Positions 9,924 to 20,743 of a stretch of 64,000 bases of DNA are shown piece after piece. Position 1 is the first letter of the stretch, and each line of letters starts with the position of its first letter. Source of the stretch: Lepraria neglecta (lineage: Eukaryota > Ascomycota > Lecanoromycetes > Lecanorales > Stereocaulaceae); NCBI GenBank assembly GCA_033220425.1, contig CM065648.1:62001-126000 (forward strand), read 5' to 3'. A program made the position numbers and the translations under genes. The notes under the pieces are model-generated. The model made no database searches. It had not been told where the DNA came from and worked only from the letters and a program-made list of their open reading frames with translations.

Positions 9924-10409
9924 TGTTACGAACACGTTGCGTGCTATATATCGTATTGTAGATTGATTCTTAATAAGGATGGAGGTATAACTAGATAAGA
10001 GTATAAAGTAGGCTTCTAGTAATACTAAGCGGGTCTAGTATATAATTAGATAATATATGTTTAGTACCTAGCCTAAGAGATCTATCGTATATAGTAAATA
10101 ATTAAATAGTAAGTTAAGCACGATGCTCCAAGTAGTAAGTAGTACTCCGTATATATAGATATACAAAATCTATACTAAGCGTTCCTGATTATATTAATCG
10201 CACTGCGCTTATTACGCTTATTATACTTATTATCTATAATCGCTTTAATTATACTAATCGCACTACGCTTATTATACTCTCTACGCTTATTACTTAATAT
10301 ACTAAGCTTTTAGGGTCTTGTCCGAGTTAGATACTAATTTACTAACTTAGACTATAACGGGCGCTACGCTCCTTAGGCGTATCCCTAATTATATTTCCTA
10401 ATTATAATA
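9924..10409 (-). repeat. Family A LTR (3' LTR of copy A1)
   Basis: The plus strand starts TGTTACGAAC and ends in a RIP-altered TAATTATAATA (TGATCGTAACA in the less mutated copy at 8176). The adjoining TTAGCTCCCTCTCC is the reverse of the polypurine tract, so it is the 3' LTR of a minus-strand element. Confidence 0.8.
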
Positions 10410-10410
10410 T

Positions 10411-10950
10411 TAGCTCCCTCTCCTAGATTTCTTATCCTAAGAAACTATCTATCCTTTATACTACTCTACCGTACTAAATATTCAGATAAACCGACCGTCC
10501 GCCGAACGGTATTGGCTAGTAAGCTAACCGAAGTCGTAATACGGCTATATTCCCGATATATTGCTAGCGGTAAGTAGTATTTGATAGGTACAGGATCCAA
10601 TAGGTATTCTAACTATATAGGCAGCTATAGAAAATATAACCTTATAGTATTACTCCTTAAGATATATTATATTAAGATAGAACGAAAGGAAGTATAGTTA
10701 TAGTTAAAAACTACGCGCGAAGAGTTAGCTCGTTCTATAGAAGAGTCTATATATCTTTAGACTACGCTAATATACCTTTAGATATAGTATAAATACCTTA
10801 AAAATAAAAAGCGAAAGGTTATAGACTAAGAGATATAGAATATTAAGGAGTTAGAAGAAGACTAGTAGTCTATCCTAAGCGTTCCTAATAACTAGATATT
10901 TAACGTCTCGTCCGAATAGTTTAGCTTCCTAGATAGAACTAATTAGTCCT
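10411..10950 (+). pseudogene. Antisense accessory gene of family A, copy in A1
   Basis: The frame opposite to gag-pol, between LTR and chromodomain, reads NRYSNYIGSYRKYNLIV, then a Lys/Glu-rich coiled coil, then NIKELEED and FNVSSE, with RIP-type stops. The same motif string is present in five other copies (28870-29375, 34334-34891, 44755-45310, 47085-47595, 62780-63280), so it is a real gene of the element and not a chance frame. Confidence 0.6.
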
Positions 10951-12304
10951 CCTTCTATAACGCTCCCGGAACTCTTATAGAAGTCCCTAGTAGTTTATAA
11001 GATTCTTAAGTAGTTCCTAGATATTTTCGGTATCGTCGTACCCTTTCTATTTAACTAGATATTTCTAACTAATCTAATTTAGAATCCTCTCGACCTCGAA
11101 CTCCGTTTCTTCTTTAATATTATAATAAAATATTTCCTATAAGGGTATATTAGAGTCTACTAGCTCTAAGAGTAAGATATAGAATACTAGATATACCTTA
11201 GTATTAGGTAGAAGCTCGAGTTTATAGTTAATAGGTCCCTTTACCCGTTTAATTAAGAATAGTCTAACCTTAATATAATCTAGTTTCTTACTTAGTCTTA
11301 TTATTCTTATATTCTTTATTAAGAGATATACTTTATCCCCCTTCTTTAGCTAAGGAATATTCTTTCTTCTCTTATTAATTCGTTCCTTTAGTTTATAATT
11401 TAAGCTTTCGATAGACCTTTATATATCCTTATATAAATTCTTTAGCTTATCTACCTTTACTAAGGCTTTTTCTATATTAGGTCCCTCCCTAGGTTATAGA
11501 AAAGTATTTATATTCCTTCTATAATTAGTAAAGAATAGTATTAGCTTTATTATATCTAATATCTTATTATTATATACTAGCTATACTATTAGAAGTAGCG
11601 ATACCTAGTTATCCTATTTCTAGTTTATATAATATCTTAAGTATACTTCTATCGTTTAATTTATATATTCTATTTATCTATTAGTCTATAGATAATATAT
11701 TATTAATATCCGAAGTTTTATTCTAATCGCTACTAAGAGTATTCTCTAGTAGTTAGATATAAATAACTTATCTCTATCGGATATTATTAATTTAGATATA
11801 CTATAATCTCTTATTAGCTTAATAAGTGGTATAAAAGCTAGCTAATCTACTTTATAGATTTCTTTAAACGGTATTATAATTATATACTTAGTAAGTTTAT
11901 CTATAATAACTATAATTGAATTAAAGGTATCCTATATAGCTAGGTCCTTTAAAGGTAGTAGTTTAATTATAAAGTCTATTATAATATTATCCTATAGTAA
12001 CTCTAGTATAGGAGTAAATTATATTTATCCGTACTTAGCGTATTATATAGCTTTATTTTACTAGTACTTAATATATTCTTTAATATATTATTGTACCGTA
12101 TATCCTCGCCCTAGGAGTTCTATTATCTTTAAGACTCCTAGGTAACCTTATAAAGGGTTATTATAGTAATCTCTAATTATTTTTTTAACGTATATATTAG
12201 GTAAATAGGTTTTACCTTAATACTTAAGTAATACTAAATCCTACTAATCCTTTTATAGGTTTATTACGAATATATTATTATAGGCCCTTATAATCCTATT
12301 AGTA

Positions 12305-12887
12305 TGGCCCGGAAAGATATGGGATGGTATGGGATATTGGCTCTCTTACCCATCCCGGGGTATAGTATAGTATCAAGGTCTGAAATCCCATACTATTAGT
12401 AGGAGGTATGGGATCTCAATGGGATATCCCACGGTATGGGATATTGGTGGGATTATCTAATGGTACGGGATATTTTCGGGATATCCCAGTGGCGGATAAG
12501 ATAAGACCTATACTTGGAATTTCTAGTCATCATTCTAGTCATCAAAACTTCAAATATTTTTTTGAATATTCTATAATATAGGATATTCTAGTAGGAAATA
12601 TAGAATTATAGAATATTCAAAAAAATATTTGAAGTTTTGATGACTAGAATGATGACTAGAAATTCCAAGTATAGGTCTTATCTTATCCGCCACTGGGATA
12701 TCCCGAAAATATCCCGTACCATTAGATAATCCCACCAATATCCCATACCGTGGGATATCCCATTGAGATCCCATCCCATATCTCCTAAAAGATATGGGAT
12801 TTAGGATCTTCTAATCCCATCCCATACCGGAATCCCATACCCAACCCTTGGGATATCCTATGGGATATCCCATATCTTTCCGGGCCA
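12305..12887. mobile_element. Foldback (long palindrome) MITE-like element
   Basis: 583 bp. Termini are TGGCCCGGAAAGATATGGGA and its inverse, with TA on both sides. Near-perfect inverted arms lie at about 12407-12575 and 12612-12780, around a loop of roughly 37 nt. The arms are full of ATGGGAT/GGGATATCCC motifs, likely transposase-binding subterminal repeats. The termini and TA flanks suggest a Tc1/mariner-mobilised non-autonomous element. The open frame at 12571-12774 is an arm artefact. It sits in copy A1 where about 1 kb of pol is missing. Confidence 0.75.
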
Positions 12888-15625
12888 TATACCGAGCCGA
12901 TCTTATAGCTCCCCTATATTTAGTAATAGATATCTATTCTTGATTATAATGTCGTTTAACTTTTAATAGTCGATATATAGCCTTAAGCTTCTATCCTTCT
13001 TTAGTGTAAAGAGGATAGGGTAATCTACTAGTAATTTAGATTCCCGAATAAATCCCTTTTTGAGGTTCTCGTTAATATACCCGTAAAGTACTTTAAGTTC
13101 CTTTTCTAATAATATATAAATAGGTCTAAATATTGGCTACCTGCCAGGTTCGAGTTCGATCTTATAATCCTATAGCTAGTACCTAGGTAATACTTCTATA
13201 TTCGTCTCTTCCTTAAATAAGTATACCTATCTACTATACTCTTAAGGGATAGAAGGTATATCGGTTCCTCCCTTAACTCTTACTTCCTTATCCCGCTAAC
13301 CTTTACTAGTAACTATAGAGCTAGACTACTATTTAGTACTATCCTTATACGAAGCTAAGGTAATATATACCTCGACCGGTCTTTAGTTCGACTTCTTATC
13401 TACTATTAAATACTATTAATATATAGATAAGATCTTAGTAATATTTCTAGATCTCTCTATCTTAAGTACTCCTCGAGCCTAATTAATTATTAGGTTATAC
13501 TTCTTTAACCAAGGTATTCCTAAAATTATATAATAGGTAGCTATTCTAATAATATTAAAGGTAATCTCCTTATAGTAGCGCTAAATTGTAACAGGTAATA
13601 AATATATTTCTTCGTTTACCTTTCCTGTTAATAGTATTAACCCGTTAGCTATCTAAAGGTTATACTAGTATAACTTCTTTTAAGTTAGTAATCTAGTTAA
13701 TTATACTAAGTCCCGAGAGATAAAGTTCCTAGTAGCTCTAGAATCTATTATCGCAGCGGTCCGCTATCTATTAATAATTATCGATATTTTTATATATATA
13801 TTATACTGCGCGGAATATAAATATTATTTAGGGGTTAATACGTTGATCTCCTCGTGGCTACCCCTGCCGCGAGGGATTACTCTTTTCTCTATAGAAATTC
13901 TAATATAGATTCTATCTACTTTACCGCTAGGAGTAGGAATCCTACTTCAGATTTTTCTTTTATATATTCCGTATAGTTATTATATAAACAGGTATACTAT
14001 TCTTTTAGATAGTATTTCTCTATATATAGATAGTATATTATTTCTTTCTTAACGTATTCTAACTAATCTATATTATTCCCTAGGAAGAACTGGTAAAGTC
14101 TCTTTATTACTAGATAAAATTTATATTTATTCCTTTTATAGTTATAGTAGAAGTCTTATCTATAGTAAGCTTTCTTTACTAGTCCTTTTCTATAACTCCT
14201 TAGTATACTATACTATATATAGTAAAGTATAGTATATTCTTCCTATAGTAACTCCTTATATCTTCGATAATTCTAATCTTATTAATAATCCGGTTTTTTA
14301 TCGTCCTATTATAATTCCTTAGAGTCTTCTTTTTCCTTAGACATAGTAGATCTAGGTATTAATCTTCTTAGTAGTCGTATATCTTCCTACTTAGCTTCTA
14401 ACGTACTAATAGATTCCTTCTACTCTAGATCTATTCCTTCGCTTTCCTAATCCTACTTAGATTCTTCGTAAGTACTACTACTATCTCTAATATCTAGATC
14501 TTCTCTAGTTTATAAGTTAATATCCTCTATAAGTTCGTCCTCGTTATCGGGTTTATCGTTAAGTTTATCTTATATTATCCTATTATACTAGGAGTTAATA
14601 TCTTCTTTAACTTCTTCCTATATTAGTAGATTTTCTTTAGGCGTATCGTCTATATTATCCTAGGTATATACTTTCTCTAGTATATTTAGCTACTATCGAT
14701 ATACTATATTTTTCGACTTATAGTCTCTAGCGAAGTAGCCCGATTTGCTATAGCTATAATACTTTAGTATTTTCTTGCCCCTTTACTACTTCTTGCCCCT
14801 TATAGGCCCTCTAAAGGCTTACTTTCCTTTCTTCTCCGTAAAGTCTAGTTCTATAGATATATATCCGTAAGGGTCGTATTCTCCTTTATATCCTAGGTGA
14901 TAGCTCTTCGATTTAGTAAAAAAGCTTAAGTATCCTATTCTACTAACTCCTCCGTTATACCTTTTCTCTATAGTTCTTTTAAATAACTTATTATTAATCT
15001 TAATTACTTCTTTAATTAGTTTATTAAGGGTATTAATAATAATCCCTAACCTTATAAGCTCGACTTTAATATTATTATTAAGACCTCTTCGATATATAGT
15101 TATTAATATATTATTATCCTAGTTAGTCTTTACTACGTATTACTAGAACTAAGTCGAATATTCTAATACAGACTTCTTCTAAGTCAAGTACTAAATAGTT
15201 TGTATTACTATATTGATTTCGTTTAATAGACCGAATATACGGCGGATTTCGAGTCTAAATATAGCTATACTCTCTATCTATAATTTGATTTCGCCGTCTT
15301 CGTTGTTATCTTCTATATACTTCTTTAGGAATAGATTAACCTATTTTTAGGCTCTTTTACGTAAGTAGGTAATTATAAAGGTTAGATATTGTTAAATAGG
15401 TATTAAGTCCCCTTAGAACTTTAGATATAATAATACCTAGAATAGCTATCCCTTAAGCTTATCTCTTTCTCTATAGTATAAATCGGGCTAGGCTATCTTA
15501 ATATATCTACTAAGTCCTTCGTCGATTATTAGGCGTTATTATTATCTACTCCCTCCTCCTAAAGAGCTTGGGGTAGGTACCCTAGGGTCTCTTAGTATAG
15601 TACTTATCCTTAAGGGTGCTTAAAG

Positions 15626-16035
15626 TATTATAAATACGTTGCGTACTATATCGTATATAGATTGATTCTTAATAGGGATAGGGGTATAGCTAATAAGAGT
15701 ATAAAGCAGGCTTTAATAGATACTAAGCGGGTCTAGTATATAATTAGGTAATATATATTTAGTGCCTAGCCTAAGAGATCTATTATATATAGTAAATAAT
15801 TAAATAGGAAGTTAAGCACGATACTCCAAGTAATAAGCAAGTACTCCTATATATAGCAATAGGAAATTCCGCTAAGCATCCTATAATAGCTTTGCTCGCA
15901 CTACGATCATTATAATTATTATTCTTAATAGTATTACTCGTATTACGATTATTACTATTATCGCTTAACTTGCCTATTCTATCCGAAGTCTTATATCCTT
16001 CGCGACAGTTCTATTAGAACTCTCTAGTTCTAATA
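15626..16035 (-). repeat. Family A LTR (5' LTR of copy A1)
   Basis: The plus strand runs from a RIP-altered TATTATAAATACGTTGCG to AGTTCTAATA. It has the same R-U5 as 9924-10409 but a different U3. The outer end abuts the RNase H region of copy A2, so A1 is nested in A2. Confidence 0.7.
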
Positions 16036-19000
16036 TTAATATATTAAATAATTTCTATTAGTCTTTTCCCTATATAAATCTAATATCCTTCTTTATAATA
16101 TCTATTAGAGGTATTACTTTCTTTAAGTAGCCTTTAATAAACTTCCTATTAAAGTTAGCGAACCCTAAGAAGCTTTATATTACTTTAATATCTTATAGTA
16201 TAGGCTATTCTACTATAGCTTTAATTTTGTCTAGGCTTATACTAATACCTTCTATACTAACTATAAATCCTAGAAATTCTACTAACTATTAATAAAATTT
16301 ATACTTTTCTAGTTTAAGGAGAAGTTTCGCTTATAATAGATATCTAAGGATATCCTATATATATAAAACGTATTCTTCCTTATTCTTAGAATAAATTAGT
16401 ATATTATTAAGGTATACTATCGCTATTCAATCTAAATATACTTATAGAATATTATTAATAAGTACTTAGCAGGTTACTAGTGCGTTAGTAAGTCTAAATA
16501 GTATTACTAGATACTTATAGTAGCTATATCTTATTCGGAAGGTAGTTTTCTATTCCTCGCCTTCCTTTATCTAAATTAGGTTATATATACCTCTAAGATC
16601 TAGTTTAGTAAATATCTTTACTTTTCTAAGCTAATCCTATAGCTCTTCTATATTTAGTAATAGACATCTATTCTTAATAGTAATATTATTTAACTTTTAA
16701 TAGTTAATATATAGTCTTAAGCTTCTATCCTTCTTTAGTGTAAAGAGGATTAGGTAACCTACTAGTACTTTAGATTCCTAAATAAATCTCTTTTTAAGGT
16801 TCTTATTAATATACCCGTAAAGTACCTTAAGTTCCTTCTCTAATAATATATAAATAGGTCTAAATATTACTTACTTACTAGGTTCGAGCTCGATCTTATA
16901 ATCCTATAGCTAATACTTAGGTAATACTTCTATATTTATCTCTTCCTTAAATAAGTATATCTATTTACTATATTCCTAAGGGATAGAGGGTATATTAGTT
17001 CCTCTCTTATCTCTTACTTTATTATCCTACTAACCCTTACTAGTAACTATAGAGTTAGACTACCTTTTAGTACTATCTTTATATAAATTTAAGGTAATAT
17101 ATACCTTAACCGGTCTTCGGTTCGACTTCTTATCTACTATTAAATACTACTAATATATAGGTATAATCCTAGTAATATTACCGGATTAATCTATCTTAAG
17201 TACTCCTCGAGCCTACTTAATTATTAGGTTATACTTCTTTAACTAAGGTATTCCTAAAATTATATAATAGGTAGCTATCCTAATAATATTAAAGGTAATC
17301 TCCTTATAGTAGTACTAAATTATAATAGGTAATAAAAGTATCTCTTTATCTACCTTTTCTATTAATAGTATTAACTCGTTAGCTATCTAAAGGTTATACT
17401 ACTATAACTTCTTTTAAGTTAGTATTCTAGTTACTTATACTAAGCCTCGCGAAATAAAGTTTCTAGTAGCTATAGAATCTATTATTATAACGGTCCACTA
17501 TCTATTAATAATTACTAGTATATTTATATATATATCGTATTATATAGAATATAGATATTATTTAGAGGTTAATATATTAATCTCCTTATAGCTACCTCTA
17601 CTATAAGGGATTACTCTTTTCCCTATATAGGGAGGAATCCTATAAGTTATTTCTCGAACTTATATTTCTTATAGTCGTCGTATAAATATATATACTATTA
17701 CTATAGATAGTATTAGTTTACTTCTAGACTAATATCTTATTTAGTTTTAATAGTAAGTCTCTTCTTTATCCTTCTTATATAGAAAGTAACTTAGTTATTA
17801 TTTTCTTACTAAATACTAAGGATATCTATTATCCTTATACTTATAGTACTAGTAATTACTATAGGATGATTTTATTAGAACTCCTAGTTCCTTTCTACGG
17901 TTAATTCTATAATAGTTATAACTATTCTCTATATACTATCTCTAGTAGACTTCCTTATATTTAGGGTAATAGTAGTTACTCCTAAAGTCTAAGATACTAA
18001 AATTATTCTAGAATTCTTTTAGTCTTTCTTCCTCTAAGTATTCCTTTCTCTCCTTAGATATAGTAGATCTAGGTTCGGGTACTATCGGTAGTTCTTTTCT
18101 TTTAATTATAACCTCCTATTCTAATTCTTCCTTATTCTAATCCTACTTAGGCTACTTTCTCTAAGCGTTACTACTATCTCTAATATATAGCTTTCCTATC
18201 TAAGTATTAGCTTTATTTATAAAGCTGTTATCGGAGAACTCCTTATCTCCTAAATTAGATTCCCTATCTAGTTACTAACCGTAGACTTCGTTCTATATTA
18301 GCGAGATTCTACTAGAATTACTATCCTAGTCTTATACCTTTTCTAGTACGTTTAGCTACTATTAATATACTATATTTTTAACTTATAGTCTCTAGTAAAG
18401 TAGCCCGGTTTACTATAGCTATAATACGTAAGTATTTTCTTTCTACCCCCTTACTACTTCTTACTCCTAGCTAGTCCTCTAAAGGCCGGTTTACCTTTCT
18501 TCTCTATAAAATCTAGTTCTATTAGTACTAGTCTATAAGGGTTATATTCTTTATAACCTAGGCGGTAGCTCTTTAACTTAGCGAAAAAGCTTAAGTATTC
18601 TATCCTACTAACTCCTCTATTATATCTTTTCTCTATAGTCCTTTTAATTAGCTTATTATTAATTTTAATTACTTCTTTAATTAGCTTATTAAGGGTATCT
18701 AAGATAATCTCTAATCTTATAAGTTTATCCTTAATATTATCCTTTAGACCTCTTCGGTATATAATTATTAATATACAAGTAAGTGCCCGTAATCTTCACA
18801 GAAGATTACCGTAAAAATGACTATATCTCGCTTATTTTATACTCTATTTAGAAAATTTAAGCGGTATTAGAGAGCCCTCTAGTTATAGTATATTTTATAT
18901 ATATAAAGCTAAGCCCTAACCATAATATATCGAAAGTTATTAAGGGTTAAATATTTGAGTACTCCGGAGGCACTTCGGGGGTAGCTGCGGGGGTAGCTTT

Positions 19001-20072
19001 AAGGAACTCCGCAGGCAAAAACATATTTTTTGAGCTTTCTATAGCCAAATCTTAGCCAAATTTTAAAATCCGAACGGGGTTGGAAAGTGCATGCTTCGTT
19101 CCAAAACTCATGAAATCATCTCGATATCATATGACGTGTGTGGCGCGGGGCATTGCTACGAAGAAGTTGCGGTGCGCACTCAACTTTTGATGTTCCAGGG
19201 TCCGGGGGACGCCAAGCTCAATGCTTGGCATTTGCCACCGAGCTTGGGCTACCCGTAAACACATGGCGAAAACGCTTCTTTTACTCATAACTATTGCGTA
19301 AATAGGCCGATTCTAAAAATTCTTGATGCGCAAGCAAGCTAATGATTGACTCCAAAACTTATGAAATCATCTCGATATCATATGGTATATGTGGCGCGGG
19401 GTATTACTGCGAAGAAGTGCGCAGCGGATTCAACTTTTAGTAGTTGAAGGCGCTAGCCGAGAGAGGAAATGCAGCTCTAAAGGGATATTCTAATTGGCTG
19501 TAAGTGCGGAATTGCTCCGAATGTCGCGATAATCTATTATTAGAAGAAAGATTATTATCCTAGTTAGTCTTTACTATATACTACTAAAACTAAGTTAAAT
19601 ACTCTAATATAGACTTCTTCTAAGTTAAGTACTAGATAGTTTATATTACTATATTAACTTTATTAGATAGTCCGAATATATAGTAGATTTCGAGTCTAAA
19701 TATAGCTATACTCTCTATCTACTACTTAATTTCTATATTATCGTTATCTTCTAGTTCTTCTATATATTTCTTTAGGAACGGGTTAACCTACTTCTAGACT
19801 CTTCTATATAAGTAAATAATAGCGAAGGCTAGATATTACTAAGTAGGTATATAGTCTCCCTAGAAAGCTAGGTATAAACTAACCTAAGATAGCTATCCTT
19901 CGAGCTTATCTCTTTCTCTATAGTATAAGTTAGGCTAGGCTATCTTAATATATCTACTAGTTCCTCCGTTAATAGTTAGATATCTCTATTATTATCCGCT
20001 CCCTCCTAAGGAGCTTAGGGTATTAGCCCTAGGGTCTCTTAGTAGTATACTTATCCTTAAGGGTACTTAAAG
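16036..20072 (-). pseudogene. Family A chromovirus copy A2, gag to RNase H, decayed and truncated
   Basis: The minus strand, from 20072 leftwards, holds Gag (zinc knuckle near 18370-18430), protease near 17400-17480, reverse transcriptase near 16300-16800 (decayed YLDD region near 16400-16440), and ends in RNase H at 16036. Integrase, chromodomain and 3' LTR are absent, probably lost by LTR-LTR recombination with the nested A1. It is interrupted by Helitron-like copy 3 at 18776-19551. RIP-type stops are frequent. Confidence 0.75.
18776..19551 (-). mobile_element. Helitron-like non-autonomous repeat, copy 3
   Basis: 776 bp inside A2 gag. The empty site in A1 (about 15100-15125) is ...AATATATTATTATCC; the insertion falls between A and T with no duplication. 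The hairpin lies at about 18790-18810 and there are two internal modules (about 19080 and 19331). This is the cleanest proof of the insertion preference. Confidence 0.85.
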
Positions 20073-20114
20073 TATTATAAATATATTACGTACTATATAT
20101 TATATTATAGATTG
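20073..20114 (-). repeat. Family A LTR, U5 end of copy A2
   Basis: The 42 bp from TATTATAAATATATTACG to TAGATTGA are the U5 end of an LTR. They continue the LTR whose other part is at 8176-8627: joining ATTAAGAA (8627) with TCAATCT (reverse of 20114) restores the sequence of intact LTRs. Confidence 0.75.
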
Positions 20115-20743
20115 ACAAGTTAGTACCTGTAATCTTCACAGAAGATTACCGTAAAAACGGCTATATCTCGCTTATTTTATACTCGATTTAGAAGATTTAA
20201 GCGGAATTAGAAAGCCCTCTATTTATAGTATATTTTATATATATAAAGCTAAGCCCTAATCCTAATAGGGCAAAAGTTATTAAGGATTTAGTATATTAGT
20301 GCGTCAGGGGCGGCTGCGGGGTAGCTTCAGGGAAGTCCGCAGGCAAAAACATGTTTTTTGAGCTTTCCTTAGCCAAACCTTAGCCAAATTTCAAAATTCG
20401 AACCGCGTTGGAAAGCGCATGCTTGGTTCCAAAACTTATCAAATTATAATGATATCATATAACGTATGTGGCGCGGGGCATTGCTGCGAAGAAGTTGCAG
20501 TGCGCATTCAACTTTTGATGTTCCAGGGTCCGGGGGTGCCAAGCTCAGTGCTTGGCATCTGGCACCGCCAGAAAAACATGGCGAAAACGCTTCTTTTGCT
20601 CATAACTTTTGCGTAAGTAGACCGATTTTGAAAATTTTGACGGTATTGGAAAGCGTATACTTGGTTCTAGAACTTATGAGATCATCTCGATATTATATGA
20701 CGTATATGGCGCGGGGAAGTACTGCGAAGAAGTTGCGGTGCCT
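20115..20743 (-). mobile_element. Helitron-like non-autonomous repeat, copy 4, truncated
   Basis: The 3' terminus CAAGTTAGTACCTG plus hairpin is intact at 20115-20155, and two modules follow, but the 5' end is missing. It joins family B sequence abruptly at about 20743. It is the right-hand breakpoint of the inversion. Confidence 0.75.

Larger units (their letters stand above)
10410..15625 (-). pseudogene. Family A chromovirus copy A1, gag-pol internal region, decayed
   Basis: This is a Ty3/Gypsy internal region on the minus strand. From the right: Gag with a decayed zinc knuckle near 14690-14770, protease near 13700-13780, reverse transcriptase near 12895-13650, then integrase near 11200-12300 and a chromodomain near 10990-11100. 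The RNase H and flanking RT/integrase region (about 1.1 kb in copy A6) is missing and replaced by the foldback element 12305-12887. The many in-frame TAA/TAG stops fit RIP of CAA/CAG. It is not functional. Confidence 0.8.

Noticed and set aside
12571-12774. Open frame in the palindrome
   Set aside because: It spans one arm of the foldback element; the mirrored sequence gives it no independent support.
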